DNA of 64,000 nt from Balaenoptera acutorostrata (Eukaryota > Chordata > Mammalia > Artiodactyla > Balaenopteridae). The translations under genes were made by a program, and so were the position numbers. Below the pieces are notes generated by a model, which saw only the letters and a list, made by a program, of their open reading frames with translations, made no database searches and was not told where the DNA came from. The stretch covers positions 49,576,374-49,640,373 of the forward strand of contig NC_080082.1 of NCBI RefSeq assembly GCF_949987535.1. Reading direction: 5' to 3'. This document shows, in pieces, positions 34,546 to 53,665 of the stretch. How positions within the stretch are numbered: the first letter of the stretch is position 1; every line of letters begins with the position of its first letter.

Positions 34546-34901
34546 TTCATTTAAACATTTTATTTTATTTTATTTTTATTTTTAGCTGCATTGGGTCTTC
34601 ATTGCTGCGCGGCTTTCTCTAGTTGCGGCGAGTGGGGGTACTCTTCATTGCAGTGCGTGGGCTTCTCATTGTGGTGGCTTCTCTTGTTGCAGAGCACGGG
34701 CTCTAGGTGCATGGGCTTCAGTAGTTGTGGCATGCAGGCTCAGTAGTTGCGGCTCACGGGCTCTAGAGCTGAGGCTCGCTAGTTGTGGCGTATGGGCTTA
34801 GTTGCTCGGCGACATGTGAGATCTTCCTGGACCAGGGCTCGAACCCATGTCCCCTGCATTGGCAGGCAGATTCTCAACCACTGCGCCACCAGGGAAGTCC
34901 C
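34546..34901 (-). repeat. CHR-type SINE, full length
   Basis: Duplication ggtggc[t/c]gcccttta at 34,531-34,545 and 34,902-34,916. Body ends ccaccagggaagtcc. Confidence 0.94.
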
Positions 34902-36559
34902 GGTGGCCGCCCTTTAGACAGGACAGTAGTTCTGTTTGCCCAGCTGCCACCGTACCTTATAGTCTCATGCCAGTCCTGCTTCATTCATTCATGATTCTTG
35001 CCTGGCCCCATTGGCATCTGAGTGTGCAGACTCCGGCACAGGTGAAGGATGGAAGCATCCCTCCTAGCCACCCAGCACTCGCCCCTTCTCTGTCTCGGAC
35101 ACATGCAGTTCCTGGACTTCCCAGCAGAGGGAGACACTACCCCATCCCCAAGACCACCAGAAGGGTCTTAAAAGGAACATCGCAATCTTGAAATGTCTGG
35201 GCAAGAGATGTTATCTGACCGGACACAAAGACCCCCTTAGCTGGACTGGGATCCTCCCCCACCAGGCCTCCCCTTCTCTGTTTCTATCTCCCTCTGAACC
35301 TCCTGCTTCGACTGAGCCCCACCCTGACTGGGCCCCACTCTTGGCAGGGGCTGGACCCTCCTTGGTGGGAATTGTAGGGAGACCCTGTCTTAGTCGAGGG
35401 CCTGGGATTGAGAAATTGCCCAAGGGACCCACATAAAGAAAGCGTGTAGCTGGGCGGGCGTTCCTTGCCCCACCCTTCCCCCTCCCTGCTGAGAAGTCGC
35501 GGGGGGGGGGGGGGGTGGGGTGGGGTGGGTGGTGGTGGTCCTTTCTCCCTGCCCCCAGCAGAGCCTTGACCTCAAAAGCCCCTCTCCCTGTCCTGCCCTC
35601 CACACTCCCCATGGTACCCTCTCCCCGGCCTGGCTCCTGCACCCCCCTCCCACCCCCACGATGGTGTTGGGGGTCGCCTGGAGTCCAGCTGGTGGCCAGT
35701 GCAGAACCACCCTAGGAAGGCCCTGCCCCTCCCCGTGACCCCAATCCTCCGCCAGACACTCAAAGGCGCCTTGTTCTCCATCCAGCCCCCAGACAAAAGT
35801 CCCTCTGTCTAAAAAGGCGGAATTGGGGGGAGGGGGCACCCCAACGGGGAACAAGTGGGGGCCTGCACAGACCCCAGCTGGAAGGAATGCCATGAGGAGG
35901 AGGGGCAGGAGAGGGAGGAAGGAGGCGAAGGGAGCCTTGCACAGTGCAATGACCTTATCCGGGGTGAGAGACAGCCCCCGTCCCAACACCCACTGTAGAG
36001 ACATCTGGCTCCCAGCACCCTTGGGAAGAACCCAGGCTGGGAAGGTCTGCCTGGTGCTGGGAACCAGGTCCCAGTCTCCCTAGGCCATGATGGGCACGAT
36101 GGGGGAGAGGTCATGGTCTACGGCCCAACAGCTCAATCCCCACTTACCCCCTTCCCCTCCGTGCATCCCGTCCCCACCTCATGACCTTGGTCCTATCAGC
36201 ATCTTCTGCTGACCCTCAAACTGTGTCAACAGCAACAAGTGGCCCGGAGGAGGACTTTAGATCTTCCGCAATGGCCACCCATCCCCCCTCCAAGGACGAC
36301 ACACAATCTAAGTAAAAGAGATTAGGTTAGTACAACCAAAGCATGGCCTTCCCCCCACCGCCCCGCCAGGCAGAAGCTCTGCCGTTAAAGACCTGAACCC
36401 CTCCTCCTTCCAGGTCCTTTTCTGAGGGGCAGGAGACTGGAGAAAGCCACCTCCCTGGATGTGCGGGGCAGAGTTCCAGCCCTCATCGCATTCTCCTTCT
36501 GCCTCGCCTAAGGCTGCTGTGACCCTAGAGACCCCAGGGAGCTCCCTGCCACTAGTGGT

Positions 36560-36757
36560 TGGGGGTTGGAACTGTCTCTTTAAGAGCAGGTGTGAGGTGA
36601 GAGAGCCCCTGAGCTTTAGGGAGTCAGACTAGTTCTCTACCTGCCCAGGTTTGCTTAGGGCGTGGAGGCTGTGGATAAAGGCAGGACTCAGGCTAAGCAG
36701 CCCGGCTCTCTCCCGGAACCTGAACCTGAACCTCCGCGCGGCCTGTGGAGCACGCAG
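36560..36757 (+). promoter_or_regulatory. FXYD3: probable FXYD3 promoter and non-coding first exon
   Basis: A GC-rich stretch (gcctgtggagcacgcag) ends at a strong donor gtgagg (36,758). A TATA-like ggataaagg lies near 36,674. FXYD3 has a non-coding first exon in other mammals, and the next exon opens with acceptor ttccccctag at 39,280. The transcription start is not fixed; about 36,700 is an inference. Confidence 0.5.
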
Positions 36758-38904
36758 GTGAGGGCCTGGGGCCCCCCTCCCTCCAACCCCTTCTTGGCTC
36801 TGCCCCTCCCTCCACTTCTCTCTGCTAAAGACCCCTAGAACCTTCCCCCTTCAAGGTCCTTTGCTGGGGGAGCAGATTAGAGAAAGCCCCCCCTCCCCAT
36901 CATTCTCCGCACAGGAGGCTGGGTGAGCCAGCTGGGGTGAGGGTAAGGCCCACAGATGGGATTGGGGTGTCTGTTAGACTGGGGGGTCTGGGTCGATCGG
37001 GGTTTCTGAGTAGAACAGAAGTATTTGGATCGGGTGGATGACTAGGTAGACTCAGGGCGTCCGCGCATTGGGAATATGTGGGTCCTGGAGGCCTCTCGGG
37101 GAGGGCGCTGGTGGCTTCCTGGGGAAGCTCTAAAATGGGGAGGTGGCGCGGAGACTTCAGGGACACGAGGGAGTCGTTTTGCTCAGGCCTGAAGGGCCTG
37201 GCCACCATCATGGAGAAATAGAGCGATAGTAGGGGGTGGATGGCGGAAAGTCCTCACACCAGCACTGGGATCTCTGGGGCCAGGACAGAGCAGAGAAGGG
37301 TGGGCGCAGCCTCCGTCTGCAGGCTTTCTCTCCAAGGCTTCACACCGACTGCAGTCAGTTCTGGAGCTGCCCGGGGGCCTCTTCCAATAACAGCCTGAAC
37401 AGGGCAGGAGAGGGCAGATGCCCGGATGCCAGCTCCCAGCAGCCCACACCATGGGACAGTAGGGTGGAAATGTCGTGCAGGGGCTGGGGTACGGCTGAGA
37501 CCACCCATCAGTGCCCCTTGTGCTGGGGATGCTGGGAGATGCCTGGGGAGGGGGTGTATGGGGGTGTACGGAGCCCTCGCCGGCCAGGGAGGCTTGGAGG
37601 CTCCCATGGAAAGAGGCTGAAGCGCTGAGACTCTGAGTCCCGGGTGACAGTATAGAGCATTAAGCCGAATTCGCAGGAGTGACAGGGTTGCGACAGCGAC
37701 GTGGGCTAATCCTAGTGCCAACTTCATCGAGCTGCAAAGATTATATGCGTGAACAAGCGCAAAGAGCTGAGAACAGAGCCTGGTGTGGGGTAAACATTCA
37801 ATCAGCACCTGCTCTTATTACTAGTATTAGTGTGATCGTGGGGTGACAAAGGCTCACGTGTTCGCTTTAGACTACAGGTGGTCCTTCTACAGACCTGTGC
37901 CGGGAACCACTAGGCTGTCCTGCCCACATACACACTCCAACTCTCCCCGCACCGCCCCAAGTTTGGGGGGGCGGTCTTAAATGCCTTAGTAATGTTCCCC
38001 AAAGCTACAGGCCCTTTTCCTGCCTGAATGCTCAAAGAAATGAATGCTCAAATTAAAACTGTGAGTCTGGTATATGGGATGAACTGGGAAGCTAAGAAGG
38101 TTCCCAGGAAAGAAATTCAGGGAGGGAGTTACATGGAGGCCAGAGAGAGAGAGAGACGGGACGTGCTCTCCAGCTGTGGGCAGGAGACAGAGCAGGGAAT
38201 GTCAATGGGCTTTTTACCAGGCTTAGGGAGGGTGTGTGTTTTGCCGTCTGTGAAATGGGGCCTATAACCAATGGCCTCCGGGATTCTTGGGGGATTACAT
38301 GAGAGAAAACCCAGCAAGGTCATTTGGCGGTGCCCAGCACAGGGTGGGTCTAAGTGTGAGCTCTTGCTATCAAGATTGGGACAATGTGTGCTGTGGCAGT
38401 GGGGCAGGGGCGGGGGAGGGGACAGGGGGACGCACAGGGGGACTGATACTGGGCCAGGAAGGGGGGCGTCAGAGTGTTCTTCGTGCTGGGCAGGCCTACC
38501 TGGGGAAAGAGGAAGTGTTTGCTGCCAGAGGAGCTTGGTAGGGGTAGAGGCAGGACCAAGAACTGGGGTGGGGCAGAAGCAGGACGGTGGGGTGAGAGGA
38601 GTGTGGGGCAGAAGATGAGGCTGGGGCTGCCCTCTCCCTCCCCCCTCCCCCCTCCCCCCGTCCTCTCTGAGTTCTCTCCTCCCCACATCCTGCCCAGAGC
38701 AACAAGAGGAGCCAGCTCAGTCCCCAGCCCTTGCCCAGCCCAAGTTCTGCGAAGTCTGGGCAGGGCGGGCAGGCTCCGAGCTGTCTATGGGAGACACTCC
38801 CAGGAACCGGGCCTCCTGCCACCTGGCTCCCAACACCCCATTTCCCACAACACCCCAAGGCCCTGAGAGAGTCCTGAGTTAGGAACAGCCTCCGCAGAGC
38901 CAGG

Positions 38905-39070
38905 TCTGGTTTAAATTCCGCTTCCTGGCAAGGTGACCTTGAGCACCCACTTTTACCTCTGGAGCCTCAGTTTCCGCATCTGTAAGATGGGAATAACAGC
39001 GGGCGGCACCTTCCTCATTTGGTTGCCAGGGCAATTCACTTAAAGCCTCAAGTCCACGTCCAGTGAGTTA
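38905..39070 (+). repeat. MIR element
   Basis: Contains ggtgaccttgagcacccact and cagtttccgcatctgtaaga, in the FXYD3 5' intron. Confidence 0.75.
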
Positions 39071-39304
39071 TTATTGCTGCTCCCCCTTCAGGTCTGCGTT
39101 CTCACCCAGCCCCCACTGCACTTTCCGGCTCCTTCTTCATTATCTCTCAGCCCAGCGAGTTTCAAGGCCAGGCTTTCTGCCCTGGGGTGAGCTGTGTACC
39201 CTGGATAAGGAGCACAGTAGCAGGGGATTGGGAACCAGAGGCATCCCGGTGGCCCTGCTAAAGCTGGACCTTCCCCCTAGATCCCTCCAGGCCAGCTCTC
39301 CGAC

Positions 39305-41769
39305 ATGCAAGAGGTGGCCCTGAGCCTGCTCGTCCTCCTGGCAGGTGAGTGCCCGTTCCTGGACTGCCTTTCCCCTGACCCCCTCAGCTGCATGCTGACC
39401 ACGCTTGCGTGTGGCTCTCTCGTGCTTTCTGCCTCCCCTGTGGGGTGGTGAGTCTCAGGACAGCATCTCCTGGAAGGTGGGAAGTGCCACACTGGTGATT
39501 TCAAGGAACACATAAAGTAGGACCTCTTACAGCAGAGGTTCACACAGCTCGTCATGCGTGGTCTTGATGTCTCCTTGATGATATCAAGAAGTCTCAGCCC
39601 TGGGCTACTGTGTCTTTAACACTTCTTAACACTTGATTACGAGAGGTAAAAGTTTCGAGGTTATGTGGCAAGTTACCAAAGCCCCTTGTGCCTCAGTTTC
39701 CCCATCTGGACAATAGTAGCACCTACTTATAGAGTCACTGTGAGGATTAAATGAGTTACTATTTGCAAAGCACTTAGAAGAGTGCCTGGGACAGAGTAAG
39801 CACCATGTGTTTGTGCTTTAAATATAATTTAAAAATGTGAACCTCCCTTTAACAAAGAAAGAACAGAGCTTAGGCCCAGAGCTAAGGCAGCCCACTGCTT
39901 CTAGCCAGAATTCAATCCTAGTCCTTTGCTTTCATTGTATCTGTTTTTATCCATTAGATTGGGCAAGACTGCCATTCCATTCAGGGTAGTGATGTAAAGT
40001 TGCATTTTTAAATAAAGCGTACTAAGTTTATAATTAGTAAGTCACTTTAAGGGGAATGGTGAGGGATGGGTGGGATGTGGGCGTGGCAGAACCAGGAGAT
40101 GAGGGCTGAGAATGCCTGGGAGCTGAAGCCACTTGTCATCTTGACAAGACCATCGCTCGTTTCCACGGGGGGTGCGGATTAGCCAGGTGTCTGGAAACAT
40201 CAGGCCAAAGGCTGGCTAGGTGGCCCAAAGCCACCCAGGTGAAAACCTATTTCAGGTGTGGGGCTGAGTTGGGGGAAACCCTCATTTCTGAGGTGGAACG
40301 TGCAGAGGAGCTAGTTTGGGGTTGGACCCCTGTGTCTGTGGGAGGTGGGAAACTGTCCATCAGGGGACCCTACGCTGAGGCCTGGAGCTCCAACGGCCCT
40401 GTCCCCAGCTTTGCCGAAGCCAGCACCCCCATCTCTCTCCTACCCTGCTTCTCCCCGCCAGGCCTGCCTGCCTTGGATGCCAACGACCCGGAAGGTGAGT
40501 CAGACCGACTCTTCCACCAGTCCCACCCCCAAAGTCTCCCCCAGGACCCCTGCATCCCCACTCTTATCCTGGATTCATGTCCTATTTTTCTTTCCTTGCA
40601 GATAAAAACAGTCCTTTCTACTATGGTGAGAGCCTGTGCCCCTCCCTTTGCAGCCCCACTCACCCCTCAGACCGATTTCGTGCCAACGGTCCCACACAGG
40701 GTTGGGTGAGGGTCTGATGGGGGTGACCCGGGGGCGAGGATTGGGGCATTGAACAGTAAACACAGTGGATTAAGGGAACAAGACATGCCCGCCTGGTCCT
40801 TGGAACCACCCCCATGTTTTCTTCCACGTAGCCCCATGTTCCCTCCCTCCCCTCCTCAGGCCTCTGCTCAAATATGCCCCTTCAGCAGGGTCCTCCCTGG
40901 CCACTGTCCCTAAAAGAGCTATCTTCTGACCCTCCGTCCCCTGGCCCTGCTTATTTGTCTTCAGACTGCTTCTCTCTATACCTAACCCCACGTTAGATCT
41001 CTGTCGCTTGCTGTGTAGAGACTGGAAAGTGAGCGCGGGGGCTGGAGGGCCGTCTGTTCTCTCCACTGCTGCATCCCACATCAGGGGTGCCTAATGCATA
41101 TCGTCAGGCGGTTGGGGGCTTGGATGAGGCGGGCAAGGGCTGGCACCGAGGGCCCCCTCTGGGTTTCTCCTAGACTGGTTCAGCCTCCGTGTCGGCGGGC
41201 TCATCATCGCAGCGGTTCTGTGCGCCATCGGCATCATCGTCCTCATGAGTGAGTGAGGAGCTGGCGGGGGAGCGGGCAGCGCAGGGCGGTGGGTGTCCTC
41301 CCCTGACATCCCTCTCTCTCCTAACAGGTGGGAAATGCAAATGCAAGTTCAGCCGGAAGCCCCGGTAAGATGGGTTCCAGGCAGTGTGCCTGCCTTATAC
41401 TGGACAGACACCTTTCAGGGGTAAAGAGCTAAATCTCGCAAAAAAAAAAAGGCCAGGTCTCTGGGTCTTGCCCTGGAGAATTCCTGCTACTGAGATTTTC
41501 CAGGTTTATTCTTCAGAGCCATGAATCCTCAGAGGGCCTCCAATCATGAAATGCTTTGGTCCCTGGGATGGTACAACTCTGTGGGAAAATAGATAGGAAG
41601 CTACGTCGGGGCAAGCTGAGGATCCTCTAGCCTTGAGGGAGAGGATAAATGGGGGTGAACGGAGATCTCACCACTTTTCTTTTCCTAGCCACCATCCAGG
41701 GGATGCCCCACCTCTCATCACTTCAGGTAAGACAGGGACAGAATGGGGCTGACTGGGACACAGGGTATG

Positions 41770-41810
<41 letters not shown>

Positions 41811-41889
41811 CCCCCTGGGGAGAAATAACCTGATCCACTCTCACAAGCTGACCCTGTCACCTCTCCCAGGCTCTGCCCATAACTGTTGA
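39305..41889 (+). CDS. FXYD3: FXYD3, FXYD domain-containing ion transport regulator 3 (MAT-8)
   Basis: Coding exons: 39,305-39,344; 40,462-40,494; 40,602-40,625; 41,174-41,248; 41,328-41,364; 41,689-41,726; 41,870-41,889. The sum is 267 nt, 88 residues plus stop, all with gt-ag junctions in phase. The protein is a single-pass membrane regulator of Na,K-ATPase in epithelia. It starts with a signal sequence (MQEVALSLLVLLAGLPALDA), then the FXYD signature PFYYD (residues 29-33). The membrane helix is about 40-58 with the conserved GG and a closing Ser, followed by a basic tail with CKCKF. The start follows acceptor ttccccctag and a 24-nt leader. The C-terminus ends SGSAHNC, one residue longer than the human protein as I remember it. 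No clear AATAAA follows the stop. It is convergent with LGI4. Confidence 0.96.
39655..39825 (+). repeat. MIR element
   Basis: Contains cagtttccccatctggacaa and gaggattaaatgagttacta, in FXYD3 intron. Confidence 0.85.
41771..41807. repeat. (GT)n microsatellite
   Basis: About 18 GT units in the last FXYD3 intron. Confidence 0.95.
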
Positions 41890-42429
41890 GGATGGATCAG
41901 CTGAAAGAGCACCGAGGGCCACTCTTTCCCCAAGTCCTGGCTCTGCACAGGAGCCTGAACTCCAGGATGGAATTCTCAGACCCCCTGGCCAGGGGTCCAT
42001 CTCATCTCTCACTGGAGGGGGTCTTTGTTCAATGTTCACTCTAAAATGATCTTGCCTCATGCCCAAGCAGCCTCGAAACTCCCTATGTGCGCGTTGGGGT
42101 TTTGGGGGGCCAGGAGAAGGTGGATGTGCATGGGGGCCAGCATGGAAGCTGGCAGCTGAATCTCTCCACTGAGACAAGCCCACAGGCCTGCTTCCTCATG
42201 ACCTGGCGGACAGCATGGGGCCTGACCTCTGCCTCCGTGGCCATGGGAGCCACATCTGCCATTTAAAATGCTCTAGTAGCCACATGGGAGACATGTTGAG
42301 AGTGAAAGGGAGCTCTAGCCAGATGGAATGCTGGGACACTCAGGTGGACAGTGGGACCATCCCAGGAAAACTAGGATGTGGGATCATCCTGTCACAACAG
42401 GAGTACCCAGATAGCTTATAATAGTGACC

Positions 42430-42850
42430 CTCTGACTCACCTCAGACCCCATTTTATTATAAAAGACCCTTCCTAACACTCAAATGGTCCTGTAAGACCT
42501 TTAAATTATTCCCCATGATACTCCTAATAACATATAATGGCCACATGGTGTGAGAACTTCCAACAAGCCCTAAACTCCCTTGAGACAGTCTCCAATACCC
42601 AATAAGACTTCCAAAATGTCCCCAAGAGCCATAAAAATGCCTAAAATCCTTCAAAACACCCCGAAGTATCTCCTACAATACATAAGACATGAGACCAACA
42701 ATAAGCCCGTGACCTGTCCCCTAATAATGCCCTTAAATCCCTTGGACATCCCACGAGGCCCCCCATAAGCATGAGCCCACACTCCTTAGAAACCTCCCGA
42801 AAGCTCAACAAGGGCAGCCAAAATGTACCCTGGGACACCTCCCCCCGCTC
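42430..42850. repeat. G-poor, C/A-rich degenerate low-complexity stretch
   Basis: The plus strand is poor in G and full of words such as ccctaaactccc, cctaaaatcc and ccataaaaatgcc. It looks like a decayed short-unit repeat. It lies just past the probable LGI4 poly(A) site and downstream of FXYD3. Confidence 0.5.
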
Positions 42851-42961
42851 CATAATACCATTCCTGGGACACCAATCCTCCTCCCTCACCCCACCCCATG
42901 CCACAGCAGACACCCTCTCCCAGTGACCCCACAACAACCGGTGAGGCGGGTGCACAGCGCG

Positions 42962-42967
42962 TTTATT
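42962..42967 (-). terminator. LGI4: poly(A) signal AATAAA, probably for LGI4
   Basis: Minus-strand AATAAA in context gctcaataaacgcgctgtg, with a GU-rich element (ggttgttgtgggg) about 25-40 nt downstream. That gives LGI4 a 3' UTR of about 650 nt. The signal could also serve a transcript started from the promoter-like cluster at 43,045-43,205. Confidence 0.65.
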
Positions 42968-43044
42968 GAGCTCATACACTTTCTGTCCTCGCCCCTTTCA
43001 CCGACCGAGGACGGGTACCTCGGACTCCGGGCAACAATTCTCAA

Positions 43045-43205
43045 TTTCCCGCCTATTCCCTGCGCAAGCGCAACAGGGAAGACACACTGGGCTTCCGCCT
43101 CGGCAGCAGGCATGCGCACAAGCAGCAGAGGAAGTTAGCAAGCCCGACAGGGAAAACTGCCCAGCTACTGATGACGTCATGGAGGCGGGCACTAAAAGCG
43201 ATTGG
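43045..43205. promoter_or_regulatory. promoter-like cluster inside LGI4 3' UTR
   Basis: Within 160 bp there is an E2F-like tttcccgcc (43,045-43,053), an NRF1-like tgcgcaagcgca (43,061-43,072), a second NRF1-like gcatgcgca (about 43,110), a palindromic CRE tgacgtca (43,172-43,179) and an inverted CCAAT (attgg, 43,201-43,205). The block is richer in CpG than its surroundings. It has no TATA box. Direction and use are unknown. Confidence 0.45.
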
Positions 43206-43602
43206 CTGGATTGAGTTTAGAAGGAAAAGGAAAGCTATCCTCTCCGTAGTACTTTTACAGGGAATAGGAGGGGTGAGAGTGGGTTGAGGGGGGCGCTTCC
43301 AGACCTCATGGAGCGCTGCACATTACCCCCCCCCCCATGATTTCTGTACTGGCTCTGGGCGGCGGTGCCCCAGCCTGAGCCCCCAAGTCATCCTTGGTGG
43401 GGGAGGGGTCATCTGCCCCCAGCCAAGATGTTGCTTAAGACTGGAGGAGCAGCTCTTGCCTTGAACTTGGCCTGTGGTCAGTATCTCACAGGACCAGCAG
43501 TCACCTCTGAGTAGGGCCAGGAGTCCAGGCAATGGGGCATCCAGAGGCCCAGGACTCCCCATGCCAACCCTCTGCCAGCCATGTCCAGGGTCCCTTCCAG
43601 TC

Positions 43603-50697
<7,095 letters not shown>

Positions 50698-50830
50698 GCC
50701 CCCTGACCTCCGCCGAGGCACCGGCTTCTCTCTGCCCACCCAGCTTGGCCCAGGTCACGGCCACTACATCTCCCACGCCAGGTGACCCTCCATGCCGCCA
50801 GCTGGCACGCTCTGCCCTGGCTTCTCTCTC
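50698..50830 (-). promoter_or_regulatory. LGI4: probable LGI4 5' leader and core promoter
   Basis: The stretch upstream of the LGI4 ATG is GC-rich with no TATA box. It reads ggaggtcagggggcatggg on the minus strand before the signal-peptide codons. The start site is not visible; the interval is inferred from position only. Confidence 0.35.
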
Positions 50831-51081
50831 CTCTTTCTTGGTCTCTCCTCAGTCTGTTTTTCTTCCTGTATCTCTTTGGTGTCTAATTTTCTGTTTATTT
50901 CTCTTTCCCTGTCTTTCTGTCTCTCTCCCTTTTTATACTTCTGACTCCGTGAGTTAGTCTGCTTCCCACTCGCTATCTCTGTCTCTCTATTTCTATCTGA
51001 ATTGTCTCTCTGTCTCTGTTTCTCTTTTTCTCTTTCTGTCTGGCTCCTTCTGTCTGTTGGCCTCTCTTTCTGTGTGTGTCT

Positions 51082-51116
<35 letters not shown>

Positions 51117-51170
51117 TCCCTCTGTCTGGTGTCTTTATTTCTGTCTCCCTACCCCCCCTTTCCAGCTCCC
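50815..51170. repeat. CT-rich tract with a (TG)n core
   Basis: Pyrimidine words (tctctctttctgtctc) with a pure TG run at about 51,084-51,115, just upstream of LGI4. Confidence 0.85.
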
Positions 51171-52104
51171 TGGAAGTTTCTTCCCCTCCTCCCACGTCCC
51201 TTCTCCCAGGAGGTTTGGGAAAGGGACTCGCTGGGTGCTCCAGGCAAAGCAGGGCAAGGAGGAGGGGGTCAGAGGCCATAGGAAGAGCAGCCCTGGGGAA
51301 GGGGCCAGAGGGCCCCATGGGAGGGGAGGGGCCACAGAGGGTTGGAGCTGCCCTGGCTCCTCCTGGCCAGCCCCCTCCCCAGATTCCCCACTCCACCCCA
51401 CTCACGGAGTGTGAGGAGGGTGTCACCAGCTTGGGGGCCGGATGGCTCTGCATGCAGGAGGTGGGTGGGAGGAGAGACCACTAAGGGCTGGAGCCGCAGT
51501 GGCCACTCCCAGCCAGCCCCCTCCCCTGGCCCCAGTAGGGTTGGGTGGGCGCTGGCACCCAGGCTGGAAGGGACCAGCTCAAGTCCAGCTGCTCCCTCTG
51601 GTGGCGACACTCAGCAGGGCAGCCACCCTGCCCCAAACCCACAACCTCTCTTGCCCGAAATTAACTCCTTGAGTACCCACCACTCACTTAGGGGTAGGGA
51701 GCCAACCCAAGGAAAAAAGGATGATAACGATGCCACCCCTTTCTTCAGCACTGACTCTGTACCACGCCATGTCCTACAAGTTCATCTATTAGCTCGTGCT
51801 GACCTCACTACAGCCCTCCGAGGCTGATGCTATCATATGGCTCTTTTGCAGATGGAAATACTGAAGAGAGGGGTCAAGTCATTTGAGATCTAGGTTATCT
51901 AGCTGGGGCTGAGCCAGGACTCAAGCCCAGGCAGCTGGCTGCACAGCCTCCCAGTATGATTTTGCATTCCTCCTTTGGAGATCAGAACCCATGGATATTG
52001 GCTGTTTTCATTTGGACTAAGCTTTTAGCAGTTTGGATAGATTCTGTTCATTAAATAAGAAAAATAAATAAATGATATTACCCAATCTGAAGTAGTAGTA
52101 ATAA

Positions 52105-52235
52105 TACTCACTGAGCCCTTACTATGCATCAGTCTTGACATGAATTTACTCAGTCCTCACAACAACCCCTTGAGGTGGGTAGTATTATTAACCCCCACTT
52201 TACAGATGGGAAAACTAAGCCATGAGGAGAACACA
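52105..52235 (-). repeat. MIR element
   Basis: Reversed MIR: tactcactgagcccttacta and ctttacagatgggaaaacta. Confidence 0.8.
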
Positions 52236-53004
52236 CAGCCTCTCTTGGCACTGCTGCACACACCCAGAACACTTGGAGGACAAGGGGCCTAACAGCACCA
52301 GCTAGGGGTCACCGGTCATGAAGCAGGGCACGGGGTGGGCCTGGCACACGGGCTAGTCGGGGCTTTAGAGGGCACCGGGCAAAGCTGCGGGCAGGTGAGG
52401 CCCAGGCAGCGTTGGGTAAGCTTCAGGTCAGCATGCTCAGGACTGTTCCACTAACGCCTTTTACAGAAAAGTAGAAATGTGTGTCTTACTGGTAAAGCAT
52501 AAATTATTAAACTTGAATATTTTTAAAAAGTATTAAAAGTGACCCCCCCCGACACCAGGTGAGGTCACTCAGATCTGGGTCCCTGATCCTCAGTTTGCCC
52601 ATCTGTCAAATGGGGCAATCGTGTCACCCACTTCTCAGATGTGTAGAGAATTCCTCCTTTATCCGAGAGGATAGAGAGTGTTCAGAGCAGGGTGGACACC
52701 CCACAGCTTGGGGTGGATTCTGGACCTAAGTGCTTGTCCTGCACCTGAACATCTCTGTGATTTGAGCAAGGCCCTTCAGGTCTCTGTGACCTCAGCCATA
52801 AAGCAGGGATGATAAACTTCTTTACAGGGTCTTTGAAAAAGATAGATAAAGAGCTTAGGGCCAGGGACACTGAGGGGAGACAGATGGGCCTAAATCCATA
52901 CTCACAGAGTGTTCAGCCCAGCAGGGTTCTCCCTCCTGTTTATGATGAGGAGAATGACAAGGATGATGATGGTGACAGCTTACTTTTCTTTTTTTTTTTT
53001 TTGA

Positions 53005-53175
53005 TCACTTACTGTGTGCCAGGCTTTGTTCTCAATATTTTCCATGGATCATTTCAGATAATCATCCCGACCTCCCCCTGAGTTGAATAGTATTATCATC
53101 TCCATTTTACAGAAGGAGAAACTGAGCCACAGAGAGGTTAAGTCATTGACCCGTCACCCAGCCCGAAAGTGGCTG
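53005..53175 (-). repeat. MIR element
   Basis: Reversed MIR: cacttactgtgtgccaggct and ttacagaaggagaaactgag. Confidence 0.85.
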
Positions 53176-53665
53176 GGCCTCTCCACTCTGGAGCAGCTGG
53201 CCCTGTGAGGGGAGGGAGCCCAGCACTGGCTAGAGCTAGCCAGGTGCCCCCCTCCCTGCTGGCCCCCCTTGCCCCTCTGTCACCCCTCCCCAGGGCTACA
53301 GAAATATTAGGGTTATCATTAACCAGGGACTGCTGGTGACTCTGGGGTATAGGGCCACAAGGGGCAGAGGCTCATGAGGGAGACTTTTGAAGCTGCCGGG
53401 GTCCTCTGAGACCATGTGCACATGTGCGCTCGCGTGCATGTGTGTGCGTGTGTGTGTGTGTCAGGGCCACCTGTGCCTGGGTGTGAGCATGTCTACCTGC
53501 TCCTGATCTGTGTCCTGCAGAGTGTGGTATCTGGGCCCAGGTCTCTTTCAGGTGGGGGCAGTTTCTGTCCTTAACCACCAGAGGGACCTTGGGAGAATTA
53601 TCTCCACTTTGCTAAACCTTGGTTTGCAGATATCTAAAATGGAGTTAATGATAAGACAACGTCAG

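Larger units (their letters stand above)
27561..36659. other. repeat-rich intergenic region between VWD relic and FXYD3
   Basis: No supported exon. It contains old dispersed repeats (for example 27,780-28,150 and 30,650-31,000), MIR and L2 pieces, CHR SINEs (29,018; 33,087; 33,993; 34,546) and AT-rich stretches (30,540-30,620; 33,520-33,600). A G-run lies near 35,501. From 34.9 kb to FXYD3 the sequence is mostly unique and CT/GC-rich. It may hold FXYD3 regulatory DNA, but nothing specific is visible. Confidence 0.6.

Noticed and set aside
42886..43119. Short frame MPAAEAEAQCVFPVALAQG on the minus strand near the promoter-like cluster
   Set aside because: The poly(A) signal at 42,962 falls inside the frame, and no similarity is recognised. 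Kept only as a possible non-coding unit.
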